Shown one piece after another: positions 51,089 through 60,715 of a stretch of DNA of 64,000 nucleotides. Position 1 is the first letter of the stretch. Each line of letters starts with the position of its first letter. Below the pieces are notes generated by a model, which was not told where the DNA came from, did not search any database, and saw nothing but the letters and a program-made list of their open reading frames with translations. Both the position numbers and the translations under genes were made by a program. Source of the DNA: Methylomicrobium sp035916875 (GTDB lineage Bacteria > Pseudomonadota > Gammaproteobacteria > Methylococcales > Methylomonadaceae); contig NZ_JAXUHN010000072.1 in assembly GCF_035916875.1 (NCBI RefSeq), positions 1 through 64,000 on the forward strand, written 5' to 3'.

Positions 51089-51613
51089 TTATTGTGTTGT
51101 CGTCCATTTTTCGGCCAATTGCGCGGAAAGCTTGCCGAGATAAACTCCGATCACGATCGAAACCGAAATCACTACGAGCGGATTGTTGAACGAAATGCCG
51201 AGCAAAACATCCTTCGTCATTTTATCCGGCGTTTGCAACAGATAGGCAAAGGTCATCGAATAGCCGAACACGCTGGCCGGGATCGCGGACAGTTGCGGAA
51301 TACTGGCGGCGAGACACATCACGATTACCGCAACGGTTACGGTCAAGGCCGCCATCAGCGGAAATCCGAGCACTGCATCGGAGGGCACATTCAGAAGCAG
51401 GAAAGCAGTGATCCAGGCCATCACGACGCCGAAAATGCTGCATATAATCGCGCCCTTGAAGGCCGTTTCATTGGCGCCGAGTGCGAAATACGTGGCCCAA
51501 GGAATCGTCGCTGCCCAGATGAAAAAGTATCCGTTGAGGGGGCCTACCGCAAAGAATGTCGCGGCGCCCGCCAGAATGCCAATGCTGAAGGAAAGTGCTG
51601 TGAGTTTGTTCAT
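51089..51613 (-). CDS. DUF1097 membrane protein
   Basis: A 174-residue inner-membrane protein with about five hydrophobic helices: LTALSFSIGILAGAATFFAV at the start, then WATYFALGANETAFKGAIIC. The pattern matches the DUF1097 family (E. coli YahC-like), of unknown role. It appears to stand alone. Confidence 0.78.
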   Translation of the reverse strand: MNKLTALSFSIGILAGAATFFAVGPLNGYFFIWAATIPWATYFALGANETAFKGAIICSIFGVVMAWITAFLLLNVPSDAVLGFPLMAALTVTVAVIVMCLAASIPQLSAIPASVFGYSMTFAYLLQTPDKMTKDVLLGISFNNPLVVISVSIVIGVYLGKLSAQLAEKWTTTQ

Positions 51614-51772
51614 ACGTGTGATTCCAAAAAACGCCTCGAAGGGATGATGTCAGCGGATTTGATAGGGGAGGCGATCCGATCAGAATCCAAACGGTGTCTT
51701 AATAGTTCAGACGAAACTGCCGCCTAACACCGATGTTACCAGAAATTCCCGGTCAGTTAAATTAGCGAAAAG

Positions 51773-52843
51773 TCAGGTATAACTGCGCCGCAAGGTCAAG
51801 TAAGCCACTATGAAAGTGAGTAGACTCGGCAACAGTGCGATAAAAGGGGCGTTGAGTTCATAAATAAGCCCCAAATGCCCGACTATTTTGTCGAGTATGT
51901 TGAATCCCAAGCCGATGATCACGCCGAGGATCATCCGTGCGCCGACGCTGATGCCGCGTCTGACGCCGATCACGAATGGCGCCGAAATCATCAACATCAC
52001 AAAGGTCACGAAGGGATTGATCAGGCGTCCCCATAAGGCCAACTCGAACACCTGGGATTTTTGATGATTGTGCTTCAGGAAGTCGACATATTTGGCCAAT
52101 TCGAGTATCGACAGATTGTCCGGGCTGACCACGGTAATGTTCAGAATGTCCGGCGCGATCGAAGAGGTCAGGCGTTGTTCGGAGAAGGCGGCCGCCTGCA
52201 TCTTTTCCTTAGAAATGTCCGATTGCCGGATCTGTTTCAGTTGCCATTGTTTGTTGCCCAAGAAGCTGGCCCGGTCCGCGTGCAACTCGCTCTGTAGCCG
52301 GTTGCGCTCATTCAGCGTATATATGCTGATGTCGGCCAGATCGCCATTGTCCTCGATCTTGCGCACATTGATGAATTTATTGTTTTCGCGCAGCCAGATA
52401 CCGTACAGCGAATGCATCGGAGTCAGGTTGTGCTGGGCTGTCGACTTGATCAGTTGCGCCTTGCGCTCGGCGATCGGCGCGACATACTCGCCGACAACTA
52501 TCGAAATGATCACCAGGATCGCGCCGGCGGTCATCACCGCGCGAATGATGCCGGGCACCGATAAACCGGCCGCCTGCATCGCAATCAGTTCCCGGTTGTT
52601 GGCCATCGCACCGAGGATGAAAAGACTGCCGAGTAGAGCCGAGGCGGGCACCAGTTCGTAGAACACCCGCGGAGAGGTTAGGGCAAGGTATAAGCCGATT
52701 TCTTTCAGTCCATAACTGCCTTTGCCCAAATCCTTCATCTCGTCGGTAAAGGTGAACAGATTGAACAGAGTCAAAAGGAACACAATCGCCAGAAATGAGC
52801 CTTTCAGGATTTCTTTGGCCATATAGCTAGTCAATACGTTCAT
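51773..52843 (-). CDS. lptG: LPS export permease LptG
   Basis: Inner-membrane permease of the LptB2FG transporter that extracts lipopolysaccharide. The typical YjgP/YjgQ layout is an N-terminal helix pair (KEILKGSFLAIVFLLTLFNLF), a periplasmic beta-jellyroll (about 130-265), then C-terminal helices (INPFVTFVMLMISAPFVIG). The ATG at 52843 overlaps the lptF stop (ATGA), giving 356 residues. Order lptF-lptG is conserved. Confidence 0.95.
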   Translation of the reverse strand: MNVLTSYMAKEILKGSFLAIVFLLTLFNLFTFTDEMKDLGKGSYGLKEIGLYLALTSPRVFYELVPASALLGSLFILGAMANNRELIAMQAAGLSVPGIIRAVMTAGAILVIISIVVGEYVAPIAERKAQLIKSTAQHNLTPMHSLYGIWLRENNKFINVRKIEDNGDLADISIYTLNERNRLQSELHADRASFLGNKQWQLKQIRQSDISKEKMQAAAFSEQRLTSSIAPDILNITVVSPDNLSILELAKYVDFLKHNHQKSQVFELALWGRLINPFVTFVMLMISAPFVIGVRRGISVGARMILGVIIGLGFNILDKIVGHLGLIYELNAPFIALLPSLLTFIVAYLTLRRSYT

Positions 52844-54000
52844 TGGGATCTTAATTCCTTCATTTTGAACATCAGCCACTTCCAGCCGAAAAACCGGGCC
52901 AGATAGATCAGGCCGATCAATATCAGCAATCCATACACACTGGTCGGGCCGAGCCAGGGCGCAATCTTCGCGTTCATGACCCAGGCCTGGCTGACGCGTT
53001 CGAGGTTGCCGTAAATAAAAAAGATCAGAAAGCCGGTCAGGATATTGCCGTAAACGCCGCCGCGAGGAGATAACTGGGCCAGGGGAACGGCAATGAAGCT
53101 AAGCAGGAGGGCGCCTAACGGAATCGCGAGGCGCCGCTGCAGCTCGGCGATGTCGGGCAGTTTGTCCGAACCCCACAGCTGGCGGCTAGGCGCCGCTTCG
53201 CGTACCTCGCGTGCAAGAGCTTCCTTGCCCTCGATTCTGACCGCGTATTCGGCAAATTCTTCGATCACATGATTCAGCTCGCCGGGGTGCCCCTGAATGC
53301 GCTCGCCCTGTTCCAATATCATGTAGCGGCCGTCCGGCAAATCCTCCAGGCGGCCGGATTCGGCATTCACGATGGCGAGAGTCCCGCCGTGCTTCTGCCG
53401 ATGCTGTACAAAGACCTTGTACATTTTTTTATCCTTGTCAATGTCCTCGACATAAAACACCAGATCGCCGCCGCTGTATTCGCTGAATTTGCCGGGCGCG
53501 ATGCCGCGGATATCGGCGGTTTGTTTGTCCTTGCTGATCAATTGTTCCGTCATCGCTTCCGCCCAGGGCGCGGCATAGAGCGACAGGCCGGCGGCGGCAA
53601 GGCTCATTGGAATCACGAATTGAAACACCGAACGGTAAATCGCGCCGGCGCCGGCGCCGGCGGATTGTATCGCGGACATTTCCTGATCGCGGTACATGCG
53701 GCCCAGCACCATTAATACCGCCATGAAGGTGGCGGCAGGCAAAAACGACACGCCGGCGACGATCGTTTTTAGGCCGAGAATCTTGAGCAGCGCATCATTC
53801 GAAATCTGCCCATCGATCGCCTGGTCGAGCACCTTGATGAATTTACGGCTGACGATAATCACCACGATCACCGACCAGACCGACAGCATCGTTTTGAGCA
53901 AGTCTTCCGAGATCATCCTGTCCAGCACGCCAAACAGTTGCCGGCGTACCGCATAATTGCCTTGCGGCCAATTTGCCTCCAAGCGCGTCTCCTCAATCAT
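52840..54000 (-). CDS. lptF: LPS export permease LptF
   Basis: Partner permease to LptG in the LPS exporter. It shows the same architecture: MISEDLLKTMLSVWSVIVVI near the start, SAIQSAGAGAGAIYRSVFQF, a periplasmic domain, and C-terminal helices (RRLAIPLGALLLSFIAVPL). The full frame has 386 residues. The first 25 residues lie upstream of the usual LptF start (near LDRMISEDLL), so a later GTG or TTG start is quite likely. Divergent from pepA. Confidence 0.94.
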   Translation of the reverse strand: MIEETRLEANWPQGNYAVRRQLFGVLDRMISEDLLKTMLSVWSVIVVIIVSRKFIKVLDQAIDGQISNDALLKILGLKTIVAGVSFLPAATFMAVLMVLGRMYRDQEMSAIQSAGAGAGAIYRSVFQFVIPMSLAAAGLSLYAAPWAEAMTEQLISKDKQTADIRGIAPGKFSEYSGGDLVFYVEDIDKDKKMYKVFVQHRQKHGGTLAIVNAESGRLEDLPDGRYMILEQGERIQGHPGELNHVIEEFAEYAVRIEGKEALAREVREAAPSRQLWGSDKLPDIAELQRRLAIPLGALLLSFIAVPLAQLSPRGGVYGNILTGFLIFFIYGNLERVSQAWVMNAKIAPWLGPTSVYGLLILIGLIYLARFFGWKWLMFKMKELRSQ

Positions 54001-54017
54001 ATTCGTGATAAGTGGTG

Positions 54018-54023
54018 TATAAT
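54018..54023 (+). promoter_or_regulatory. Shared divergent promoter region of lptF and pepA
   Basis: TATAAT on the plus strand (54018-54023) is a good pepA -10 box. The same TGTATAAT read backwards gives TATACA, a possible -10 for lptF on the minus strand. The -35 boxes are weak. Both genes could therefore start from overlapping, mutually exclusive promoters. Confidence 0.4.
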
Positions 54024-54104
54024 CGCTGCAAATTTTGACCCGCGCGGACTCTGTTTTCCGGCGCGGAAGACGACCCGAAAGCGATTAGGTAGAAAGAAAA
54101 AGCC

Positions 54105-55592
54105 ATGGATTATTTTATAGAAAGTGCGCCCATAGAAAAACTGCAATGTGATTGTATCGTTGTCGGCATCTATCAGGATGGCCTGCTGACGCCTGCTGCG
54201 GCCGCACTCGACAACTTGACCCACGGGCTTGTCAAGAAAATAGTCGAACGCGGCGATCTTTCCGGCAAGAACGGCGAAACGGTGCTGGTCAATGCGTTGC
54301 CCGAGTGCGGCATCGAGCGGCTGCTGCTCGCCGGACTCGGAAAAAAAGACGCCCTGTCGGCCAAAACCTATCGCAAGGCCTTGGCGTCCGCGGCCAATGG
54401 ACTCAAAAAGACGATCGTCAAATCGGTCGTTTGCTGTCTTGCTGAAGCCGAGGTCAGAGGCGCCGATTTGACCTGGAAGACGCGGCAGATCGTCGAAGTC
54501 TTCAACGATTCAGTTTATCAGTTTACCCAGTTGAAAGCCGAAAAGGAAGCCGATTCGAAACTGCAACGCATCGCGATTACCGCTTCGGCTAGCGAGTTTA
54601 GCCAAGCACAGTCCGGTTTGACGCAGGGCAAGGCGATTGCGGCGGCGATGGATTTGACCAAGTTGCTCGGCGATTTGCCCGGCAATGTCTGCACGCCTTC
54701 CTATCTAGCTGAACAGGCCCTGGAGCTCGGCCGCTTCGACAAATTGACTGTGAATATCCTCGAGGAAGCCGAAATGGAGGCATTAGGCATGGGGTCTTTG
54801 CTGTCGGTCTCGCGCGGCAGCCGGCAACCGGCCAAATTGATCGTGCTGGATTATCAGGGCGGCGAGCGCAACAGCAAACCGGTCGTGCTGATCGGCAAGG
54901 GCCTGACCTTCGACGCGGGCGGCATTTCGCTGAAGCCGGCGCTCGGCATGGATGAAATGAAATACGACATGTGCGGCGGCGCGACCGTCCTAGGCGTGCT
55001 GCAGGCCGCCGCCGAAATGGAGCTACCGCTGAACGTGATCGGCCTGGTGCCGTCTTCCGAAAATTTGCCGGACGGCGATGCGAACAAGCCGGGCGACATC
55101 GTGACCAGCCTATCCGGCAAGACGATCGAAATTTTGAATACCGATGCGGAAGGCCGGCTGCTTCTCTGCGATACCCTGACCTATGCGGAACGCTTCAATC
55201 CGGACGTGGTGATCGACATGGCGACCCTGACCGGCGCCTGCCTGGTCGCGCTCGGTCGCGTGCCGAGCGGTTTGCTCGGTAATGATGACGATTTGTGCAA
55301 TGACCTCATCGCAGCGAGCGAAACCGCGGTCGACTGCGTCTGGCGCTTGCCACTCTGGGAAGAATATCAGGAATTGCTGAAGTCGCCGTTTGCGGACATG
55401 GCCAATGTCGGCGGCAAGGATGCGGGCACGATTACCGCCGCCTGTTTCCTCGCGCGCTTCGCCGAAAACTTCCGCTGGGCGCATTTGGACATCGCCGGCA
55501 CGGCCTGGCGCACCGGTTCTAACAAAGGCGCGACCGGCCGGCCGGTACCGCTGCTGTGCCAGTATCTGATCAACCGCAGCCAAAAGGCCTAG
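54105..55592 (+). CDS. pepA: Leucyl aminopeptidase
   Basis: M17 metallopeptidase with two zinc/manganese ions, 495 residues. Signature NTDAEGRLLLCDTLTYAE carries metal ligands. KGLTFDAGGISLKP and KYDMCGGATVLG hold the active-site Lys and Asp. PepA also binds DNA in E. coli; that role is not shown here. First gene of the pepA-holC-valS block. Confidence 0.96.
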   Translation: MDYFIESAPIEKLQCDCIVVGIYQDGLLTPAAAALDNLTHGLVKKIVERGDLSGKNGETVLVNALPECGIERLLLAGLGKKDALSAKTYRKALASAANGLKKTIVKSVVCCLAEAEVRGADLTWKTRQIVEVFNDSVYQFTQLKAEKEADSKLQRIAITASASEFSQAQSGLTQGKAIAAAMDLTKLLGDLPGNVCTPSYLAEQALELGRFDKLTVNILEEAEMEALGMGSLLSVSRGSRQPAKLIVLDYQGGERNSKPVVLIGKGLTFDAGGISLKPALGMDEMKYDMCGGATVLGVLQAAAEMELPLNVIGLVPSSENLPDGDANKPGDIVTSLSGKTIEILNTDAEGRLLLCDTLTYAERFNPDVVIDMATLTGACLVALGRVPSGLLGNDDDLCNDLIAASETAVDCVWRLPLWEEYQELLKSPFADMANVGGKDAGTITAACFLARFAENFRWAHLDIAGTAWRTGSNKGATGRPVPLLCQYLINRSQKA

Positions 55593-55610
55593 ATCTATAT
55601 TTCAGGATCG

Positions 55611-56039
55611 ATGCCCGAAGTTACGTTCTATGTGCTGGCTTCCGACGCCGAACCACAGCGCTTGCTGTTCGCCTGCAGACTGGTCGAAAAGGTTTACCGT
55701 AGCGGCAGCTATTGCTATGTGCTGACCGATAACGATGCCCAGGCTGAGCGGCTCGATGATTTGCTGTGGACTTTCCGGGCGGGCAGTTTCATTCCCCATC
55801 AACGCTATGAAGGGGAATTGCCCGCCGTCGACAACGTGATTTTGATTGGTTCTCTCGTGCCGCCGGAGCGTTGGCAAGGGGTGATCATCAACCTGTCCAT
55901 GCAAGGGCCGCAGCAGATCGATCGGGCTGAACGCATCCTGGAAATTATCGACGACAATCCCGAAATTAAAGCGGAAGGCAGACTGCGTTACCGCCGCTAT
56001 CAACAGTCCGGCATCGCGGTCGTCACCCACGACATTTGA
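55611..56039 (+). CDS. holC: DNA polymerase III chi subunit
   Basis: Clamp-loader accessory subunit that links the replisome to SSB. The 142-residue protein has the chi pattern: VTFYVLASDAEPQRLLFACRL, LDDLLWTFRAGSFIPHQRY, VILIGSLVPPERWQGVIINL. The pepA-holC-valS order is conserved in gammaproteobacteria. Its partner gene holD is not in the window. Confidence 0.92.
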   Translation: MPEVTFYVLASDAEPQRLLFACRLVEKVYRSGSYCYVLTDNDAQAERLDDLLWTFRAGSFIPHQRYEGELPAVDNVILIGSLVPPERWQGVIINLSMQGPQQIDRAERILEIIDDNPEIKAEGRLRYRRYQQSGIAVVTHDI

Positions 56040-56091
56040 CTCCGCCTCCGTAACTGATCCCATTTTTTGCTTCGTAAATCATAACTCGTTA

Positions 56092-58887
56092 ATGGATAAA
56101 ACATACGCCCCTCACGCAATCGAACAACGCTGGTATAACACCTGGGAAGAAAGCGGCTATTTCGCGGCCGAACCCGAAGGCGAATCCTACTGCATCATGA
56201 TTCCGCCGCCGAATGTGACCGGCAGCCTGCACATGGGGCATGCGTTTCAGGACACGATCATGGACGCCTTGATCCGTTACCACCGAATGCAGGGCCAAAG
56301 TACCTTATGGCAGGTCGGCACCGACCATGCCGGCATCGCGACGCAGATGGTCGTCGAACGCCTGTGCAATGCCGAGGGCAAAACCCGTCACGATTACGGG
56401 CGCGAGAAATTCGTCGAGCGGATCTGGCAATGGAAGGAAGAGTCAGGCGGCATGATCACCCGACAACTGCGCCGGATGGGCTCGTCGGTCGATTGGAGCC
56501 GGGAACGGTTTACGATGGATCAGGGCATGTCCGATGCTGTGCAGGAAGTGTTCGTTCGACTTTATGAGGAAGGCCTGATTTACCGCGGTAAGCGCCTGGT
56601 CAATTGGGACCCGGTGCTGCATACCGCGGTTTCCGACCTCGAAGTGCTTTCGGAGGAAGAAAACGGCTCGATGTGGCATATCCGCTATCCGTTGTCGAAC
56701 GGGCAGGGGCATTTGATCGTCGCGACCACGCGACCTGAAACCTTGCTCGGCGACGCGGCGGTCGCGATCCATTCCGGCGACGAGCGCTATAAACACCTGC
56801 TCGGCGAATTTCTGGAACTGCCGTTGACCGGGCGCAAGATTCCGTTGATTGCGGACGACTATGTCGATCCCGAATTCGGCACCGGTTGCGTGAAGATCAC
56901 GCCGGCGCACGATTTCAACGACTACGAAGTCTGGAACCGGCACCGGGCGAACACGGTAATCCAGAACCTGCCGCACGGCGGCCTGATCAACATCTTCACC
57001 CGCGATGCAAGCGTTGCGGATGATGAGCTGATTCCGGAAAAATACCGCGGCCTGGACCGCTTCGAGGCGCGCAAGCAGATCGTCGCGGACCTCGAAGCGC
57101 AAGGCTTACTCGAAAAGATCGCCGACCACAAGCTGATGGTGCCGCGCGGCGACCGCACCGGCGCGGTGATCGAGCCGTTCCTGACCGATCAATGGTATGT
57201 CAGGGTGGCGCCGCTCGCAGGGCCCGCGATCGAGGCGGTCGAGAACGGCGACATCAAGTTCGTGCCGGACAACTGGAAAAACACCTATTTCGAGTGGATG
57301 CGCAACATCCAGGACTGGTGCATCTCCCGGCAGATCTGGTGGGGGCACCGGATTCCGGCCTGGTATGACGAGGCCGGCAATACCTATGTCGGCCGCTCCG
57401 AACAGGCGGTCCGCGAGCAGCATCATCTGCCGGCGGATTATCCGCTGCGCCAGGACGAAGACGTGCTGGATACCTGGTTCTCGTCGGCGTTGTGGCCGTT
57501 CTCAACCCTGGGCTGGCCGGAGCAAACTCCGGAGCTGGCGCGCCATTATCCGACCAGTGTCTTGGTCACCGGCTTCGACATCATTTTCTTCTGGGTGGCC
57601 CGGATGATCATGATGGGACTGAAATTCCAAGGCCAGGTGCCGTTCAAGGAAGTTTACATCCACGGCCTGGTGCGCGACGCGGAAGGCCAGAAAATGTCCA
57701 AATCGAAAGGCAACGTGCTCGATCCGATCGACATCATCGACGGCATCGACCTCGAGAGCCTGGTCGCGAAACGGATTTCGGGCATGATGCAGCCGCATCT
57801 GGCGAAAAAAATCGAGCAGGCGACGCGTAAGCAGTTTCCGGACGGCATTGCGTCGTTCGGCACCGATGCATTACGCTTCACCTTTGCATCGCTGGCCTCG
57901 ACCGGGCGCGACATTCGTTTCGATCTGGCGCGGACCGAAGGCTACCGGAACTTCTGCAACAAACTCTGGAATGCGGCGCGTTTTGTATTGATGAACACCG
58001 AGGGACAGGATAACGGCTTATCGGGCGAGCCTTGCCGGTTGACGCAGGTCGACCGCTGGATTCTTGCCCGGCTGAATCAAGTGACCGAATCGACTCGCCA
58101 CGCGATCGACAACTACCGCTTCGACCTGGCCGCGCAGGCGATCTACGAATTCATCTGGAATGAATTCTGCGACTGGTATCTGGAACTGGCGAAGATTTCG
58201 CTGCAAGCGGACGATTCGGCTTTGCAGCGCGGCACGCGCAAGACCTTGGTCACGGTGCTCGAAACTTCACTGCGGCTCGCGCATCCAATCATTCCGTTCA
58301 TCACTGAGGAAATCTGGCAGCGGGTCGCGCCGCTGGCCGGCATCAAGGACGAGACTATCATGCTGCAGCCGTATCCGGCCGTAGACCCTGCGCGGGCCGA
58401 CAGCGCGGCGGTCGCCGAAGTCGACTGGGTGATGAATTTCATCCTCGGCGTGCGCCGGATTCGCGGCGAGATGAACATCGCGCCGGGCAAGCCGCTAGCG
58501 CTGTTGCTGCAAAACGGCAGCGAGCAGGATAAGGCATTTTTTGCGAACAGCAGCATCTATTTGCATAAGCTCGGGCGTCTCGAATCGGCCATCTGGCTGG
58601 CCGATTCGGATGCCGCGCCGGAATCGGCGATCGCGTTGGTCGGCGGTTTGAAAATCCTGATCCCGATGGCGGGCCTGATCGACAAGGATGCCGAACTGGC
58701 GCGCCTGGACAAGGAAATTCAAAAAATTCAGAAGGATCTGCCGCGCGTTGAAGGCAAGTTGAACAATCCTGACTTTGTAAACAAGGCACCGGCCGAGGTA
58801 TTGAAGAAAGAGGAACAAAAACTGGCTGAACTGCGCTCGTCCTTGGACAATCTCGAACAGCAGCGCCGGAAAATTCAAGCTTTGTAA
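56092..58887 (+). CDS. valS: Valyl-tRNA synthetase
   Basis: Class I aminoacyl-tRNA synthetase, 931 residues. The HIGH motif is in PPNVTGSLHMGHAFQD (from about 41), KMSKS at 534-538, with the large editing (CP1) domain between them. The C-terminal coiled coil (ELARLDKEIQKIQKDL, then LAELRSSLDNLEQ) binds tRNA. A weak stem with T-rich flank (58895-58914, then CTTTCTTTTT) follows and may end the operon. Confidence 0.97.
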   Translation: MDKTYAPHAIEQRWYNTWEESGYFAAEPEGESYCIMIPPPNVTGSLHMGHAFQDTIMDALIRYHRMQGQSTLWQVGTDHAGIATQMVVERLCNAEGKTRHDYGREKFVERIWQWKEESGGMITRQLRRMGSSVDWSRERFTMDQGMSDAVQEVFVRLYEEGLIYRGKRLVNWDPVLHTAVSDLEVLSEEENGSMWHIRYPLSNGQGHLIVATTRPETLLGDAAVAIHSGDERYKHLLGEFLELPLTGRKIPLIADDYVDPEFGTGCVKITPAHDFNDYEVWNRHRANTVIQNLPHGGLINIFTRDASVADDELIPEKYRGLDRFEARKQIVADLEAQGLLEKIADHKLMVPRGDRTGAVIEPFLTDQWYVRVAPLAGPAIEAVENGDIKFVPDNWKNTYFEWMRNIQDWCISRQIWWGHRIPAWYDEAGNTYVGRSEQAVREQHHLPADYPLRQDEDVLDTWFSSALWPFSTLGWPEQTPELARHYPTSVLVTGFDIIFFWVARMIMMGLKFQGQVPFKEVYIHGLVRDAEGQKMSKSKGNVLDPIDIIDGIDLESLVAKRISGMMQPHLAKKIEQATRKQFPDGIASFGTDALRFTFASLASTGRDIRFDLARTEGYRNFCNKLWNAARFVLMNTEGQDNGLSGEPCRLTQVDRWILARLNQVTESTRHAIDNYRFDLAAQAIYEFIWNEFCDWYLELAKISLQADDSALQRGTRKTLVTVLETSLRLAHPIIPFITEEIWQRVAPLAGIKDETIMLQPYPAVDPARADSAAVAEVDWVMNFILGVRRIRGEMNIAPGKPLALLLQNGSEQDKAFFANSSIYLHKLGRLESAIWLADSDAAPESAIALVGGLKILIPMAGLIDKDAELARLDKEIQKIQKDLPRVEGKLNNPDFVNKAPAEVLKKEEQKLAELRSSLDNLEQQRRKIQAL

Positions 58888-58934
58888 GATGAGTCGATTT
58901 GTGACATAGAATCGCTTTCTTTTTCGCGTCTGCC

Positions 58935-58962
58935 TTGCAGTTGCTGGCCGATCATCTATATT
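58935..58962 (+). promoter_or_regulatory. Candidate promoter of pilB
   Basis: TTGCAG (58935-58940) and TATATT (58957-58962) are 16 bases apart, about 20 bases before the pilB ATG. This is a moderately good sigma-70 promoter. No sigma-54 -24/-12 pattern was seen. Confidence 0.4.
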
Positions 58963-58982
58963 AGGTATCAAACTCTCTTTGG

Positions 58983-60710
58983 ATGTTCACACTAGCGATG
59001 GCTACACCGACAATCGAATTTCACTTTAGCGGCATTGCCAAATGCCTGATACAGAATGGTTTGCTTTCGGAAGGCGAGGCACGAACCCATATTCAGGAAG
59101 CGGGAAAAAAGCAAGTTTCTCTGGTCAGTTATCTGGTAGCCAATAAATTGGTCAGCGGCAGAACCATTGCGTCTGCCGCTTCCGCCGAATTCGGCGTTCC
59201 TTTCTTCGATCTGGATGCGATTGATTTAAAAACGCTGCCTGTCAAATTGATCAATGAAAAATCGATCCGCAAACATCAAGTCTTGCCTCTGTTCGCTCGC
59301 GGCAAAACTATTTTCATTGCGGTAGCCGACCCGACAAACCAACAGCCGTTTGACGAAATCAAGTTTCAAAGCCGGTTGCATCCCGAAAGCATCGTAGTCG
59401 AGGAAGATAAGCTGATCAAGGCGATTGAAATCGCGCTAGAGGCTCCCGATACGTCGATGACCGCTTTGCTCGATGAAGACCTCGATAATCTGGCGATTTC
59501 CAACGTTGAAGACGAAGCCGCAAAAAACGAAGCAAATTCGGATATCGATGACGCGCCGATTGTCCGCTTCGTCAATAAAATTCTGCTTGACTCAGTTAAA
59601 AAAGGCGCTTCCGATATTCATTTCGAGCCCTACGAAAAAAACTTCCGTATCCGTTTCCGCACCGACGGCATGCTGCATGAGGTCGCCAGCCCTCCGGCCT
59701 CGGTAGCCACCAAAATCATTTCCCGTATCAAGGTGATGTCCAGGCTCGATATCGCCGAACGCCGGGTGCCCCAGGACGGGCGGATCAAATTGGTCGTGTC
59801 CAAGCACCGTACGCTGGATTTCCGAGTCAATACCTGTCCGACCCTGTTTGGCGAAAAAGTGGTCATGCGTCTTCTCGATCCGACCAGCGCGCAATTGGGT
59901 ATCGAAAAGCTCGGTTTCGAACCCGATCAACAAAACCTTTTCCTGGAAGCGATTAACCGTCCCTATGGACTGGTGCTGGTCACCGGGCCCACCGGCAGCG
60001 GCAAGACCGTGTCGCTGTACACCGGGCTGAATATACTGAACACAATCGAACGCAATATATCGACCGCGGAAGATCCGGTCGAAATTACCGTAGAAGGCAT
60101 CAATCAAGTCAATATGAACGTGAAGGCCGGCTTGACCTTCGCCGGCGCTTTGCGCGCCTTTCTGCGCCAGGACCCGGACGTGATCATGGTCGGCGAGATT
60201 CGCGACCTCGAAACCGCCGAGATCGCGATCAAAGCCGCACAAACCGGCCACTTGGTGCTTTCCACCCTGCATACAAACGATGCGCCGCAAACCTTGAACC
60301 GCTTGATGCAGATGGGGATTCCCGCGTTCAATATCGTGTCATCGATCAATCTGATCATGGCGCAGCGGCTGGCGAGACGCTTATGCCAGCATTGTAAAGA
60401 GCCCGCCGATTATCCGGAAAGCCTGCTGATTTCGACCGGATTCAGGAAAGAAGAATTGAAAACCCTGCAAATCTATAACCCCGTGGGTTGCGAGCACTGT
60501 ACTAACGGTTACAAGGGCCGGGTCGGTATCTATCAGGTAATGACGCTGAGCGAAAACATGCGCAGATTGATTCTGGAAGGAGGTAACGCGATGCAGTTGG
60601 CCGAGCAGGCCAAGGCGGAGGGCATCAACGATTTGCGGGCTTCCGGTCTGAACAAGGTGCGTCAGGGCGTCACCAGTATTGAAGAAATTGACCGGGTTAC
60701 CAAGGAATAA
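58983..60710 (+). CDS. pilB: Type IV pilus assembly ATPase PilB
   Basis: Hexameric ATPase that drives pilus extension, 575 residues. It has an N-terminal MshEN-type domain (FSGIAKCLIQNGLLSEGEA, FFDLDAIDLKTLPVKL), Walker A GPTGSGKT (about 336-343), an Asp box (GASDIHFEP), Walker B LRQDPDVIMVGEIRD and a His box. A zinc-binding four-Cys cluster (CQHC ... CEHC) is near the C-terminus. ATG 58983 or 58998 may be used. pilC follows after five bases. Confidence 0.96.
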   Translation: MFTLAMATPTIEFHFSGIAKCLIQNGLLSEGEARTHIQEAGKKQVSLVSYLVANKLVSGRTIASAASAEFGVPFFDLDAIDLKTLPVKLINEKSIRKHQVLPLFARGKTIFIAVADPTNQQPFDEIKFQSRLHPESIVVEEDKLIKAIEIALEAPDTSMTALLDEDLDNLAISNVEDEAAKNEANSDIDDAPIVRFVNKILLDSVKKGASDIHFEPYEKNFRIRFRTDGMLHEVASPPASVATKIISRIKVMSRLDIAERRVPQDGRIKLVVSKHRTLDFRVNTCPTLFGEKVVMRLLDPTSAQLGIEKLGFEPDQQNLFLEAINRPYGLVLVTGPTGSGKTVSLYTGLNILNTIERNISTAEDPVEITVEGINQVNMNVKAGLTFAGALRAFLRQDPDVIMVGEIRDLETAEIAIKAAQTGHLVLSTLHTNDAPQTLNRLMQMGIPAFNIVSSINLIMAQRLARRLCQHCKEPADYPESLLISTGFRKEELKTLQIYNPVGCEHCTNGYKGRVGIYQVMTLSENMRRLILEGGNAMQLAEQAKAEGINDLRASGLNKVRQGVTSIEEIDRVTKE

Positions 60711-60715
60711 ATAAA

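Noticed and set aside
50954..51727. 257-codon plus-strand frame over the DUF1097 gene
   Set aside because: Antisense to a gene with clear membrane helices; the product is Arg/His-rich without motifs.
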